A stretch of DNA of 64,000 nucleotides from an uncultured Bacteroidales bacterium (GTDB lineage: Bacteria; Bacteroidota; Bacteroidia; Bacteroidales; Porphyromonadaceae): the NCBI GenBank assembly GCA_947290775.1, contig CAMYPM010000009.1:1-64000 (forward strand), read 5' to 3'. Below, piece by piece: positions 18,430 through 27,814 of this stretch; the stretch's first letter is position 1, and every line of letters starts with the position of its first letter. Made by a program: the position numbers and the translations under genes. The notes beneath the pieces are model-generated. The model did no database searches, was not told the DNA's origin, and saw only the letters and a list, made by a program, of their open reading frames with translations.

Positions 18430-19551
18430 ATGAAAAGAATCGTATTGAAAGTATGGAATGTGGTACTATCATTAGGTGCCATGACGCTTCTACTCGCCTC
18501 CTGTTCATCTAAGGAGCAAGCTAATATAGAGGCCGATATTCTAAAGGTACAAGTAAGCGGAGTAAAGCTAATCCGTGAAGCTGTGATAACTAACGATGCC
18601 GTAACAATGGTTGCTGCACCGGGTGAAGATGTGACGGCTGTAGTACCTACCTTTATTTTAAGTGAAGGCGCAACGATCACTCCTGCCAATGGAGCCGCTC
18701 AGGACTTCACCAATCCGGTTATCTATACCGTAACTGCTGAGGACAAAGTGACGCAGAAGAAATATACGGTCTCAATTAATGTACTCCCCAAAGAGAAGTC
18801 TGAGAAGATCGTAACCTATAGCTTCGAGGATATTCGTTTACAGAAGGATACTTATCAGGTATTCCTCATCAAGGGAGAGAATGGTGCTCCCGATAGCGAA
18901 TGGGGTAGCAGTAACTTAGGCTATGCGCTTACAGGAATGGCTAAAACGCCGGAAGACTACCCTGCTACACAGGCTGCAGACGGATATAAGGGTAAATGCC
19001 TAAAGTTGACCACTAAAGATACGGGAGAGGCCGGTAAAATGTTTGGCGCTCCTTTGGCAGCCGGAAGTTTATTCTTGGGTGTTTTGGATGCGAAAAATAT
19101 CGCCGCGGAGCCTCTTAAGGCAACCCAATTTGGCATACCTGTAACCCAAGTTCCTACCAAGATAACCGGTTACTATAAGTACACCGCAGGCAAGAAGTAC
19201 ATGGAAAATGGGAAGGAGGCTGCGGATAAGAAAGATCACTTTGATATTTATGGTATCTTCTACGAGGTTACTCCGGAAGTGCCTATGCTGGATGGTACAA
19301 ATGCCAAGACAAGCCCCAATATAGTATTGATGGCACAGATAGAGAGTACCGCTGAACCTACAGAGTGGACTTCTTTTGAGATCCCCTTCAAGGAAATGAA
19401 TGGTAAAAAGGTGGATGCTAAGAAGTTAGCCGAAGGTAAATATAACTTCTCTATCATCATTAGCTCCAGTGCAAACGGTGCTTCATACTCAGGTGCCGTA
19501 GAGAGTACGCTCTTGATGGACGAATTGTCTGTACACTATACGGCAGAGTAA
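18430..19551 (+). CDS. PCMD-domain lipoprotein
   Basis: The 373-aa protein has a lipobox LLLASC (Cys25). A short Ig-like/DUF5018-type domain covers residues 35-120 (VPTFILSEGATITPANG, then YTVTAEDKVTQKKYTV). A PCMD (putative carbohydrate metabolism domain) fold fills the rest. PCMD marks are SSNLGYALTG, DGYKGKCLKLTT, TKITGYYKYTAGK, FDIYGIFYEVT, LDGTNAKTSPNIV and LLMDELSV. Proteins of this type sit on the outer surface and may bind glycans. It lies 12 bp before an outer-membrane barrel gene, so the two likely form a pair. Confidence 0.8.
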   Translation: MKRIVLKVWNVVLSLGAMTLLLASCSSKEQANIEADILKVQVSGVKLIREAVITNDAVTMVAAPGEDVTAVVPTFILSEGATITPANGAAQDFTNPVIYTVTAEDKVTQKKYTVSINVLPKEKSEKIVTYSFEDIRLQKDTYQVFLIKGENGAPDSEWGSSNLGYALTGMAKTPEDYPATQAADGYKGKCLKLTTKDTGEAGKMFGAPLAAGSLFLGVLDAKNIAAEPLKATQFGIPVTQVPTKITGYYKYTAGKKYMENGKEAADKKDHFDIYGIFYEVTPEVPMLDGTNAKTSPNIVLMAQIESTAEPTEWTSFEIPFKEMNGKKVDAKKLAEGKYNFSIIISSSANGASYSGAVESTLLMDELSVHYTAE

Positions 19552-19563
19552 TAAAATACTTTT

Positions 19564-20328
19564 ATGATGCGTACCTGTAGGCTGCTTGTTGCCTTATTGC
19601 TTCTTTCTCTTCCCACGACGTTGGTACAAGCAAATCCGTTTGATCGGATGCGTGAGAAGGGTTGGACCTTTGAATTGCGTGCCGGATGTAATCTTGGTGG
19701 GGTAACGCCTATACCATTACCTGCTGAAGTACGTAAGATTGAGCACTTCAATCCTCGGTTTAATGCACAGTTGGAGCTTACGGCTACTAACTGGATGCAG
19801 GAGCATATAGGGCTTTCTTTGGGATTGCGTTTTGAGCAGATGGGCATGGAAACAAAGGCCCAAGTGAAGAACTATAAGATGGAGCTAATCAATGAGGGTG
19901 CAGTAATGACAGGTGTGTGGACAGGTCGTGTGCAGACTACCTTCTCTGCCTCCTATCTGACTCTCCCCTTACAGATGGTCTACCGCTTTAATGATGCAAT
20001 CAAGTTCAGCGCAGGTACCTACTTTTCTTGGCGATTCGATGGAGACTTCCACGGGGTCGTCTCGGATGGTCACTTCCGTCGCGGATCTTCCACAGGTGAG
20101 AAAATAGTATTTGACAAGGATACGAAAAGCCCCTATACGTTTAAGGATTACCTTTCTCCCATTTCTGTAGGAATTCAGTTGGGAGGGAGTGCCCGTGTCT
20201 ACAAGAACTTATTGTTCTTCGCGGATATGAAGTATGGGCTCAATGGTATCTTCAAGAAGAACTTTAAAACGCTCTCCTTTGCGATGCACCCCTTCTATTT
20301 GGGGACGGGGTTTGCGTATAGGTTTTGA
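19564..20328 (+). CDS. Outer-membrane beta-barrel protein
   Basis: The 254-aa protein has a signal peptide (MMRTCRLLVALLLLSLPTTLVQA). Alternating hydrophobic strands follow (WTFELRAGCNLGGV, HIGLSLGLRFEQMG, SASYLTLPLQMVYRF, IKFSAGTYFSWRFDG, LFFADMKYGLNGIF), and the chain ends in an aromatic residue (FAYRF), the usual barrel C-terminus. It resembles PorT-like 8-strand barrels of Bacteroidetes. It is cotranscribed with the PCMD lipoprotein and followed by a terminator. A specific role is not known. Confidence 0.8.
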   Translation: MMRTCRLLVALLLLSLPTTLVQANPFDRMREKGWTFELRAGCNLGGVTPIPLPAEVRKIEHFNPRFNAQLELTATNWMQEHIGLSLGLRFEQMGMETKAQVKNYKMELINEGAVMTGVWTGRVQTTFSASYLTLPLQMVYRFNDAIKFSAGTYFSWRFDGDFHGVVSDGHFRRGSSTGEKIVFDKDTKSPYTFKDYLSPISVGIQLGGSARVYKNLLFFADMKYGLNGIFKKNFKTLSFAMHPFYLGTGFAYRF

Positions 20329-20355
20329 GTGAGCGTGCGCATTACAATGAGCAGA

Positions 20356-20388
20356 CGAGGGGCACGGAGATGGTGCCCCTCGTTTCTT
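20356..20388 (+). terminator. Terminator after the barrel gene
   Basis: CGAGGGGCAC and GTGCCCCTCG form a perfect 10-bp stem, followed by TTTCTTATTT. Confidence 0.85.
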
Positions 20389-20443
20389 ATTTAGCTTGGT
20401 TAATCGCTTGAAAGAGACTTAATGCGGTAAAATAGTATTTCAC

Positions 20444-20451
20444 TAACTTTG
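20444..20451 (+). promoter_or_regulatory. -7 element for the nucleotidyltransferase
   Basis: TAACTTTG matches TAnnTTTG, 28 bp before the start codon. Confidence 0.5.
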
Positions 20452-20479
20452 CGGTCGCAAGGCTCAAAAAAAAGAAGAT

Positions 20480-21382
20480 ATGAAACCGACATTGCTAATC
20501 ATGGCCGCCGGTATGGGTAACCGATATGGCGGATTGAAACAATTGGATCGATTGGGTCCTACCGGTGAGACAATACCGGACTACTCCGTTTATAATGCGC
20601 TACAAGGGGGTTTTGGCAAGGTGGTATTTGTAATTCGTCATAGTTTTGAAGAGGAATTTCGAAGTGCTGTACTGTCTCGCTACGAGGGCAAGATAGCTAC
20701 CGATGTGGTTTATCAGGAGCTGGATGCCTTGCCCGATGGCTTTACTGTACCTGATGGGCGTACCCGTCCATGGGGCACCGGGCATGCAATGCTTATGGCT
20801 AAAGAGCTGATCAAGGAACCTTTTTGCGTAATCAACGCAGATGATTACTATGGGGCAGAGGCTTTTCGCATTATGGCAGCAGCGCTTTCTGCGCTTCCGA
20901 CGGGGAGTGTCGGCAGCTATTTCACAGCAGGATACCGTTTGGGGCTTACTTTGAGTGAGAGCGGTTCGGTTTCGCGCGGTATCTGCACAGTGAGTGATAA
21001 GGGATTGCTTACAAGGATTGAAGAGCATAAGGAGCTTTTACGACAGGGCGAGCAGATTGTGGATCTGCCTACAGCGCACACCTTCTCACCAGATACCTTT
21101 GTATCAATGAATTTTTGGGGATTTTCTCCCGATTTATTTGAGCACACAGAGCAACTCTTCAGGCAGTTCTTGATGGAGCACGCTAAGGAGGAGAAAAGTG
21201 AATTCTATATACCTACAGTGGTGGATTATCTGATTAAGTCAGGTAAGGGTACCTTCAAAGTACTCCCTACTGAGGAGAGCTGGTTCGGCGTTACTTATAG
21301 TGCTGACCGTCCAATGGTTGTAGAGCGCCTTCGTCAGTTGCATGAGAAGGGCGTCTATCCAACCCCTTTGATGAGTAAATAA
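20480..21382 (+). CDS. Nucleotidyltransferase (NDP-sugar pyrophosphorylase-like)
   Basis: The 300-aa protein opens with MAAGMGNRYGGLKQLD, the nucleotide-binding loop of sugar-phosphate nucleotidyltransferases. It has the metal-binding INADDYYG near residue 120 and a later SFVSMNFWGFSP-type core (here TFVSMNFWGFS). Enzymes of this family join a nucleoside triphosphate to a sugar phosphate. In Bacteroides similar genes stand next to a sugar kinase, but here the next gene is PepO, so the sugar cannot be inferred. It ends 43 bp before pepO. Confidence 0.8.
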   Translation: MKPTLLIMAAGMGNRYGGLKQLDRLGPTGETIPDYSVYNALQGGFGKVVFVIRHSFEEEFRSAVLSRYEGKIATDVVYQELDALPDGFTVPDGRTRPWGTGHAMLMAKELIKEPFCVINADDYYGAEAFRIMAAALSALPTGSVGSYFTAGYRLGLTLSESGSVSRGICTVSDKGLLTRIEEHKELLRQGEQIVDLPTAHTFSPDTFVSMNFWGFSPDLFEHTEQLFRQFLMEHAKEEKSEFYIPTVVDYLIKSGKGTFKVLPTEESWFGVTYSADRPMVVERLRQLHEKGVYPTPLMSK

Positions 21383-21425
21383 TAAGAGAATATCCTTTCG
21401 TTAGGATAATAGTAGAAAAGATTAT

Positions 21426-23483
21426 ATGAAACTGAAAATGTTATTAATTCTGACATCCGTAGCCGGTCTTACGTTAGTAAGCTGCAACGGTAAGGGAGGT
21501 AATGGCAAGGGTACTGAAGAAGCAGTACCGGCTATAGACCTCACCGCAATGGATACCACCATTAATCCCGGAGATGACTTTTATCTCTACGCCAACAAAG
21601 GTTGGATGGACGCCAATCCTTTGAAGCCTGCGTATAGCCGTTTTGGTGCGTTTGATCAACTGCGCGACCTCTCAATTGAGCGTGTTCATGGCATTGTAGA
21701 GTCTCTCGCAGGGGCTGAGTTGCCTAAGAAAGGGACTAACGAATACCGTGTGGCTGTACTTTATAAGCAGGCAATGGATAGCACAAAGCGTAACGAACTC
21801 GGTGCACAGCCTGTAAAGCCTTTTATAGATGAAATTGCAGCAGTTTCGTCAAAAGAAGAACTCCTTGAGTTGGCTGCTAAGAAGGATAATCGTGGTGAGG
21901 CAACGCTATTCGCTACTTATGTGTATGCAGATGATATGAATAGCGACATGAACATCATGCATGTGTTGCAGCCCTCTTTGGCGCTTCCCAATAGAGACTA
22001 CTTTTTGGCAACCGATGAAGCCGGGCAGAAGATCCTGAAGGAATACAACGACCATGTGCTTCGTATGCTTGCTCTTGCAGGTTATAATGAAGCAGATGCT
22101 AAGCGTCTTGCTGACAACAATATGAAGATCTCTAAGCAGATCGCCGAAATGAGCTACTCACCGGTTGAGCTTCGTGATAGCAGAGCCAACTATCACATGC
22201 TTGAGGTAAAGAAGTTTGCCGCTGATAATAAGGGATTTGATTGGAATCGCTATATCCAACTCCGTAACTTAGACAAGTTGGAGAAGTGGGATGTATCTCA
22301 GATCAAGTTCTTCGAAAAGTTTGATAAGTGGTATCCCACAGCAGATCTGGAGGCCATCAAAGACTTCCTGACTGTAGCAGAGATTGAGGGTGCTTCCGGC
22401 TACTTGAGTGATGCTTTTGTAGAAGAGAACTTTAACTTCTATGGTAAGGTACTCAGCGGTCGCAAAGAGATGCATCCTCGTTGGCGTCGTAGCGTTAATC
22501 TGATTGACGATGTACTCGGCGAAGCTTTGGGACAGATCTATGTAGAAAAGTACTTCCCTGCAGAAGCTAAGGAGCGTATGGAAAGCCTTGTCAAGAACCT
22601 CCAGGATGCTCTTTCTGAGCGTATTGCAGGACTGGAATGGATGAGCGATGAGACGAAGGCAAAGGCTCAAGAAAAGCTAAAGAACTTTACCGTAAAGATT
22701 GGCTATCCTGATAAGTGGAAAGACTACTCAAAGATGAGTATCGACGCTGATAAGTCGTTCTTTGAAAACCTTCTCGAGGTAACTCGCTTTGAGCACCAGC
22801 GCAATATGGATGACTTGGGAAAACCAGTAGATCGTACACGTTGGCTCATGAACCCGCAGGAAGTAAATGCATACTACATGCCTACTACCAATGAAATATG
22901 CTTCCCGGCAGGTATCCTCCAACCGCCTTTCTTCAATATCAATGCAGATGATGCAGTGAATTATGGTGCTATCGGTGTGGTAATTGGACATGAAATGACC
23001 CACGGATTTGATGATCAAGGACGAGAATTTGACAAGGATGGCAATATGAACAACTGGTGGACTGAAGAAGATAGCCAGAAGTTTAAAGCCGCTACGGCTA
23101 AGCTGGTAGACCAATTCAACCAAATCAAGATCACCGACGAACTGAATGCAAATGGTGAGCTTACCTTAGGAGAGAACATCGCTGACCAAGGCGGTCTCCT
23201 CATTGCTCGCCTTGCCCTTGAAAAGGCTTTGGGTGGAAAGGAACCTGAACCTATTGATGGCTTCACTGCAGCACAACGCTTCTATATTGCTTATGCACGC
23301 GTTTGGGGGCAGAATATCACCGAACAGGAAAGAGTTCGTCTGACTAAAGAGGATCCGCATAGCTTAGGTGAGTGGCGTGTAAACCAAACTCTTCGAAATA
23401 TTGATGACTTCTACAAGGCTTTCAATATAACAGAAGGTAACAAAATGTACATCGCTCCTGAGAATCGCGTACTCGTTTGGTAA
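21426..23483 (+). CDS. pepO: M13-family zinc metallopeptidase (PepO-like lipoprotein)
   Basis: This is a neprilysin/endothelin-converting-enzyme-like oligopeptidase. The 685-aa length is typical. A lipobox (LVSC, Cys20) suggests membrane anchoring. M13 hallmarks are DDFYLYANKGWMD near residue 50, the catalytic zinc site HEMTH at 522-526, the third ligand in GENIADQGG (Glu583), and the C-terminal LGEWRVNQTLRNIDDFYKAF. In Porphyromonas gingivalis a PepO of this kind cleaves big endothelin and supports host-cell entry. Here a peptide-degrading role in nutrition is the safe inference. Confidence 0.95.
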   Translation: MKLKMLLILTSVAGLTLVSCNGKGGNGKGTEEAVPAIDLTAMDTTINPGDDFYLYANKGWMDANPLKPAYSRFGAFDQLRDLSIERVHGIVESLAGAELPKKGTNEYRVAVLYKQAMDSTKRNELGAQPVKPFIDEIAAVSSKEELLELAAKKDNRGEATLFATYVYADDMNSDMNIMHVLQPSLALPNRDYFLATDEAGQKILKEYNDHVLRMLALAGYNEADAKRLADNNMKISKQIAEMSYSPVELRDSRANYHMLEVKKFAADNKGFDWNRYIQLRNLDKLEKWDVSQIKFFEKFDKWYPTADLEAIKDFLTVAEIEGASGYLSDAFVEENFNFYGKVLSGRKEMHPRWRRSVNLIDDVLGEALGQIYVEKYFPAEAKERMESLVKNLQDALSERIAGLEWMSDETKAKAQEKLKNFTVKIGYPDKWKDYSKMSIDADKSFFENLLEVTRFEHQRNMDDLGKPVDRTRWLMNPQEVNAYYMPTTNEICFPAGILQPPFFNINADDAVNYGAIGVVIGHEMTHGFDDQGREFDKDGNMNNWWTEEDSQKFKAATAKLVDQFNQIKITDELNANGELTLGENIADQGGLLIARLALEKALGGKEPEPIDGFTAAQRFYIAYARVWGQNITEQERVRLTKEDPHSLGEWRVNQTLRNIDDFYKAFNITEGNKMYIAPENRVLVW

Positions 23484-23509
23484 AATACACTAAGTAAAAG
23501 TCAATAACA

Positions 23510-23545
23510 AAAAGGGGTAAGTGTCGTATGACGCTTACCCCTTTT
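23510..23545. terminator. Bidirectional terminator between convergent genes
   Basis: AAAAGGGGTAAG and CTTACCCCTTTT form a perfect 12-bp stem with T-runs on both strands. It serves pepO and the minus-strand gene that ends at 23584. Confidence 0.9.
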
Positions 23546-23583
23546 CTTATGAAAGATTTGCTTCTACTTTAATGCAGTCTCTG

Positions 23584-25320
23584 TTACCGCACTAATACTT
23601 TCGTTGCTTTGTTGCCTTGGCACTTGATGTATACGCCCGGAGCTTGTGGTTCCTCAATGCGTTTGCCTTCAAGGGTTAGGTAGTAGGGAGCGGCCTCTTC
23701 AGTGTCGATAGCATCAGGGGCAGTGATGCCATCCAAAAGAATGGATTCAATAGAAATATTGTCGATGTACACATTTGTGATAGGTCCATCGTGGCGGACA
23801 GCATCAAGCCTAATTTGTGCCACTTTTACTTTCTTGTCAAATGTGATATTTTGTTTTACCTCTTCCCAGAGTGGACGACCTTCCTTAGTAGGCTGTGAGG
23901 TCCAAACTTCTTTGAAGGGTGCATTGTCTTCGGATATGGAGATGCGAAGTTGATTAGAGAAAGCCTCGGCAGTTGCATTCCAAAGGAACAGCTTGACCTG
24001 AATCTCTTTCACTCCGGCTACAGATAGGTGCGGAGAGATAAGGCTTTCAGTCTGCCCATCAGGTGAGTAGGAGTAGAATTTGCAAGAGGCAAAGCCATTG
24101 TCTTCGTCCTGAGGTTTCAGCTTTATGATTTCATCATTGGGCAAGAAGTACATGGTTCCTGAGCTGACATACTCCCAAGCTTCGTAGGTATAGTTGGGGT
24201 CATTCTGTGTAGAGGCTGTTTGCCAACCATGATGCGACATAGCTTGATTGGCAAAGGATTCCGTGAAGGGAAGTGTGCAGGGCGCCCCAATTAGCTGCGC
24301 TTTAGACCGAGCCGGGGTCAATGATTTACCTGCCGTATTCTCTGCAATGAGCGTATAGACTACGTTCTTTTCTTCTTTAAAGTTCGGAGTGTCTACATAT
24401 TTTGTTGCCTTAATGCCTTTAGCTACTTCCTCACTTGACTTATCCGGGTAGACACGTGTAAGGGTATAAGTGAGGTTTTCCGGGTCACAACTGCCGCCTC
24501 TGCCTCCTCGTAGTGGAGCTTCCCAAGTAAGCGTGCACGCTGTTTCGGTAGCGTTGGCAGTAAGGTTCATGGGTGTATCCGGGTAATCCAAGCCTACATA
24601 AGTAGAGGACTCTTTTCCTTCACCTACTCCGGTGCTCCCGATTCTTGCTACAGCTCTATAGTGGTAGGATTTATCCATTTTAAGGTCGGTGTGCTGATAG
24701 GTGCACTTTTGACCCGGTTGCACGTTTTCGATAGAGTGAAGGGTTGTCCAGTTCCAGTCCTCGTACAGCTGTATATCAATGAACATTGTACCCGTCAGAT
24801 CTTTACCGGAAACGCTTTTTGTGGGGGCGGTTACAGCGAGATCCACTATATTGGTTTTGTGGTCTTTTGTCGTTGCCGTAAACTCTGTGATGGCACCCGG
24901 AGTAACACCTGTATAAGTCGATACATAGGCATAACTACCCCGTGTGGCATCTACATAGCAAGAGAGACGATACTCATACTTTTGATCAGGCGATACGTTT
25001 TTATCCACAAAAGTGAACTCCTCACCGGGCTTAGGGGATACAACTCGACCGCACTCCTCTGTAGGCCATTCGGTACTGGGCGCATGACGTTCAACCAAAA
25101 TATAGGAGATGTAGGGCAAATCGGACTGTTCGTAAGTGTCCCAGTCATATTCTGTTTTGCTTGGCGCCGTTGCTTTAATGGTTACGGTATTGGCTGCTTC
25201 ATCGTAGGTAGCCTCTTGATTCCGAGGGCTCTCGGCAGTGTAAGTCTTTTGTGCTTGTGCGCTGAGAGGCAGCAACAGAAGAGCGAACTGTGAAATAATA
25301 AGTAGTAGTTTTTTACTCAT
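23584..25320 (-). CDS. Secreted fibronectin-III/choice-of-anchor protein, probable T9SS cargo
   Basis: The start at 25320 (MSKKLLLIISQFALLLLPLSA) is chosen because it gives a clear signal peptide; an extension to 25482 is open but lacks one. The 578-aa protein has several fibronectin type III-like modules (APSTEWPTEE, SYHYRAVARIGS, NLTANATETACTLTWEAP). About residues 350-530 form a jelly-roll module with LPFTESFAN and SLISPHLSVAGVKEIQVK, as in choice-of-anchor J domains. The last 35 residues (YYLTLEGKRIEEPQAPGVYI to a KVLVR end) resemble a short type IX secretion sorting domain. I infer export to the cell surface; ligand unknown. Confidence 0.75.
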   Translation of the reverse strand: MSKKLLLIISQFALLLLPLSAQAQKTYTAESPRNQEATYDEAANTVTIKATAPSKTEYDWDTYEQSDLPYISYILVERHAPSTEWPTEECGRVVSPKPGEEFTFVDKNVSPDQKYEYRLSCYVDATRGSYAYVSTYTGVTPGAITEFTATTKDHKTNIVDLAVTAPTKSVSGKDLTGTMFIDIQLYEDWNWTTLHSIENVQPGQKCTYQHTDLKMDKSYHYRAVARIGSTGVGEGKESSTYVGLDYPDTPMNLTANATETACTLTWEAPLRGGRGGSCDPENLTYTLTRVYPDKSSEEVAKGIKATKYVDTPNFKEEKNVVYTLIAENTAGKSLTPARSKAQLIGAPCTLPFTESFANQAMSHHGWQTASTQNDPNYTYEAWEYVSSGTMYFLPNDEIIKLKPQDEDNGFASCKFYSYSPDGQTESLISPHLSVAGVKEIQVKLFLWNATAEAFSNQLRISISEDNAPFKEVWTSQPTKEGRPLWEEVKQNITFDKKVKVAQIRLDAVRHDGPITNVYIDNISIESILLDGITAPDAIDTEEAAPYYLTLEGKRIEEPQAPGVYIKCQGNKATKVLVR

Positions 25321-25362
25321 AAAAATGCATTCTCTATTAATTAGTCTTCTTATTTTGTAAGA

Positions 25363-25370
25363 CAAACTTA
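25363..25370 (-). promoter_or_regulatory. -7 element for the fibronectin-type protein
   Basis: TAAGTTTG on the minus strand fits TAnnTTTG and lies 43 bp before the chosen start, supporting that start over the longer one. Confidence 0.5.
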
Positions 25371-25546
25371 CAGAAAGGGAATGAAATAAATGGTACATTT
25401 TGCTTATCCCCACTGAGTATTCCCTTATGGTTAACTTGCCTTTCTGACATCCAATGAAGAGTCTATGGGTATAAAAGGACACAATAAGTAAACCAGTAGA
25501 TCGCTATTACTGCTCTGCATTTGCCTAAGAGCTCACTATCTTTCGT

Positions 25547-25554
25547 TACCTTTG
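25547..25554 (+). promoter_or_regulatory. -7 element of the uptake operon
   Basis: TACCTTTG fits TAnnTTTG. Transcription would begin near 25561, which argues against starts at 25521 or 25563 for the next gene and favours the ATG codons at 25590 or 25602. Confidence 0.5.
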
Positions 25555-25601
25555 GCGAGAAAATGATTGATTCGTTACACACAATGAGGATGAACCATAA
25601 T

Positions 25602-26780
25602 ATGAAACGCACTTTACGATCGCTTCTGTTACTCTCTTCGCTTCTTTTGTTGACTGCCTCCTGTCACGGAGGGAAAAAGAGGGGTGGCGCTTTTTCGACA
25701 GATACGCCACAGGCGGGTGCCTATGAGCAGGCTTTGCTGACGGTTGAGGATGCCCGATTATTCAGCATTGAGAATTTGGAAGTGGGCCATCGTGCTTGTG
25801 TATTTACTCCTTCGGGTGATACATTAGCTCGTTATCTGTTGTTGCCTAAGGAGGCAGCCAAGGAGTATACCGCAGCAGCCAACGAAAAGGTGATCATAGT
25901 ACCCCTTCAGCGTATGGCACTATTGAGTGATACATTCATAGGGGCAGCAGAGCTGTTGGAGGCTATGGAGCAGGTAGTCGCTACGAGTGATACGAGTACG
26001 CTTTATAATGAGGTAGCATGTAGTAGAGCGCGCAGCGGACAGTTGCAAGGCGTATCACCTGCGGGCATTACCAATGCAGAGCAACTGGTGGCTTTGAGTC
26101 CGGATGGCATTATGATGAACTACTTTGAGGGAAGTGATCATAGTCTCTCTCTCCCGGCCAGTAGTCAAATCCCTATTATTTATAACAATGATTGGCAGGA
26201 ATCAACTCCATTGGGACGTGCCGAGTGGATTAAGTTCATAGGTCTTCTTTTCGGAAAAGGAGAAACCGCCTCCAAAATTTATCAGGAGACAAAGAATAGA
26301 TACGAAGCACTGCGGCAGAAAGTCCTTCAACAAAGTGAAAGCCCTGCACCTCGGGTACTTTTCGGACAAGCCTATAAGGGGGTGTGGTATCTCCCTGCAG
26401 AGGATAGTTACGTGGCTTCCTTTTTACGCGATGCAGGGGCAACTTTTAAGGGGTCTGCAGTTGGCGCTCCGGGGGTGCCGATCTCTTTTGAGCAAGTTTT
26501 TTTGGACCATGCAGAAGATGACGTATGGTTGGCGTGGCATTCAGCGGATATTCGCTCTTACAACGATTTCCTAAAACAGGATAAGCGCTATAGTCGCTTC
26601 AAGCCTTTTAAGGAACGATGTATTTGGCTAAACAGCAAACGGGTGAGAGGGACAGCAAATGACTATTTCGAACAAGGCCCCTATAAGCCGGATGTCATAC
26701 TGGGTGATCTTGTTTACATATTTCATCCCGCATTAATGCCGAGCGATTTTATCCCCTCTTATTGGCAAAGACTTGAATAG
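25602..26780 (+). CDS. Periplasmic binding lipoprotein of an iron/cobalamin-type ABC importer
   Basis: The chosen ATG gives the signal MKRTLRSLLLLSSLLLLTAS followed by a lipidated Cys21, and a protein of 392 aa. The class III binding-protein fold (BtuF/FhuD/FecB type) is seen in VIIVPLQRMALLSDTF, NAEQLVALSPDGIMM, IPIIYNND and PRVLFGQAYKGVWYLP. The ligand could be heme, cobalamin or a ferric siderophore and cannot be decided from sequence. It is the first of four tightly packed genes: permease 5 bp on, ATPase overlapping, TonB-dependent receptor 8 bp further. Confidence 0.85.
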   Translation: MKRTLRSLLLLSSLLLLTASCHGGKKRGGAFSTDTPQAGAYEQALLTVEDARLFSIENLEVGHRACVFTPSGDTLARYLLLPKEAAKEYTAAANEKVIIVPLQRMALLSDTFIGAAELLEAMEQVVATSDTSTLYNEVACSRARSGQLQGVSPAGITNAEQLVALSPDGIMMNYFEGSDHSLSLPASSQIPIIYNNDWQESTPLGRAEWIKFIGLLFGKGETASKIYQETKNRYEALRQKVLQQSESPAPRVLFGQAYKGVWYLPAEDSYVASFLRDAGATFKGSAVGAPGVPISFEQVFLDHAEDDVWLAWHSADIRSYNDFLKQDKRYSRFKPFKERCIWLNSKRVRGTANDYFEQGPYKPDVILGDLVYIFHPALMPSDFIPSYWQRLE

Positions 26781-26785
26781 TACAA

Positions 26786-27814
26786 ATGCGTAACACGTTG
26801 GTATTTATCATACTGCTGCTCCTCACAATAGTGGCTTTTTGTCTGGATATTGCTTTGGGAAGTGTGTCTATTCCTTGGGAGGTGCTGAAGGGAGCTATAT
26901 TTGATCCCTCTTCGCAGCCGGAGGAGTTGCGCTATATCATATGGCATATGCGTTTGCCGAATGCTTTGGCTGCGGCTATGGTGGGAGGCGGCTTAGCAGT
27001 AGCGGGCTTAGCTATGCAAACCCTCTTTAGAAATCCTCTTGCCGATGCTTCTGTATTGGGGGTTTCGGGAGGTGCTTCTCTGGGGGTCGCATTCTTTATG
27101 ATGGGAGGTGTGCTGGTATCAGGTCGAGCAATGAGCAATCCCTCTCTTTGGCAGACGGCCGGTATGTTGCTCTCCTCAATTGTGGGAGCGGCTTTTATTC
27201 TGCTGCTTATTGCTTTGATGGCACGTTCTATGAAGGACATGGTGTCCATACTAATTGTGGGGGTGATGATTAGCTTTATTTCGGGCGCTATGGTAAGCCT
27301 CCTGCAATACTATGCTCCGGCGGAAGTGGTAAAGAGCTTTCAGGTGTGGAGCTTTGGTAGTTTGGAAGGAAATGATGCAGAGAGTGTGCTGTTGATGGCG
27401 TGTACATTGCTGCCGGCCTCTTTACTCTTTTTGTTACTTGCCAAGCAGCTCAATGCTTTGCTTATAGGTGAGCAGTATGCACTCACGGTTGGGGTGTCAA
27501 TTAAGCGGGTAAGGCTCTTTGTAATCCTCCTTGCCGGTATTGTGGTAGGGGTATGTACAGCCTTTACCGGTCCGATTGCTTTTGTCGGAATAGCAGTACC
27601 CCATGTAGTGCGCTTCCTATTCGGCAAGAGCAACCATCGTGTCTTGATCCCGATGACTTTGCTTGTGGGTGCTTGTTTTATGTTATTTTGCCACATGCTT
27701 ACTCACGTGATTAAGAGTGGAGTAGTATTACCCATCAACATTGTAACAGGTATTATAGGTGCGCCTATACTGATCTCAATTATCTTACGAAAGGAACAGC
27801 ACTCATGGAGATGA
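26786..27814 (+). CDS. FecCD/BtuC-type ABC permease
   Basis: The 342-aa inner-membrane protein has about ten hydrophobic helices. It carries the FecCD signatures RLPNALAAAMVGGGLAVAGLA, NPLADASVLGVSGGASLG and GPIAFVGIAVPHVVRFLFG. It forms the transmembrane channel of the importer, working as a dimer with the ATPase encoded by the next gene, which it overlaps by 10 bp. Like the other components, it does not reveal which compound is carried. Confidence 0.93.
   Translation: MRNTLVFIILLLLTIVAFCLDIALGSVSIPWEVLKGAIFDPSSQPEELRYIIWHMRLPNALAAAMVGGGLAVAGLAMQTLFRNPLADASVLGVSGGASLGVAFFMMGGVLVSGRAMSNPSLWQTAGMLLSSIVGAAFILLLIALMARSMKDMVSILIVGVMISFISGAMVSLLQYYAPAEVVKSFQVWSFGSLEGNDAESVLLMACTLLPASLLFLLLAKQLNALLIGEQYALTVGVSIKRVRLFVILLAGIVVGVCTAFTGPIAFVGIAVPHVVRFLFGKSNHRVLIPMTLLVGACFMLFCHMLTHVIKSGVVLPINIVTGIIGAPILISIILRKEQHSWR

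Noticed and set aside
24661..25293. 210-codon plus-strand frame
   Set aside because: Fully antisense to the fibronectin-type secreted protein, with composition typical of a shadow frame and no start context.
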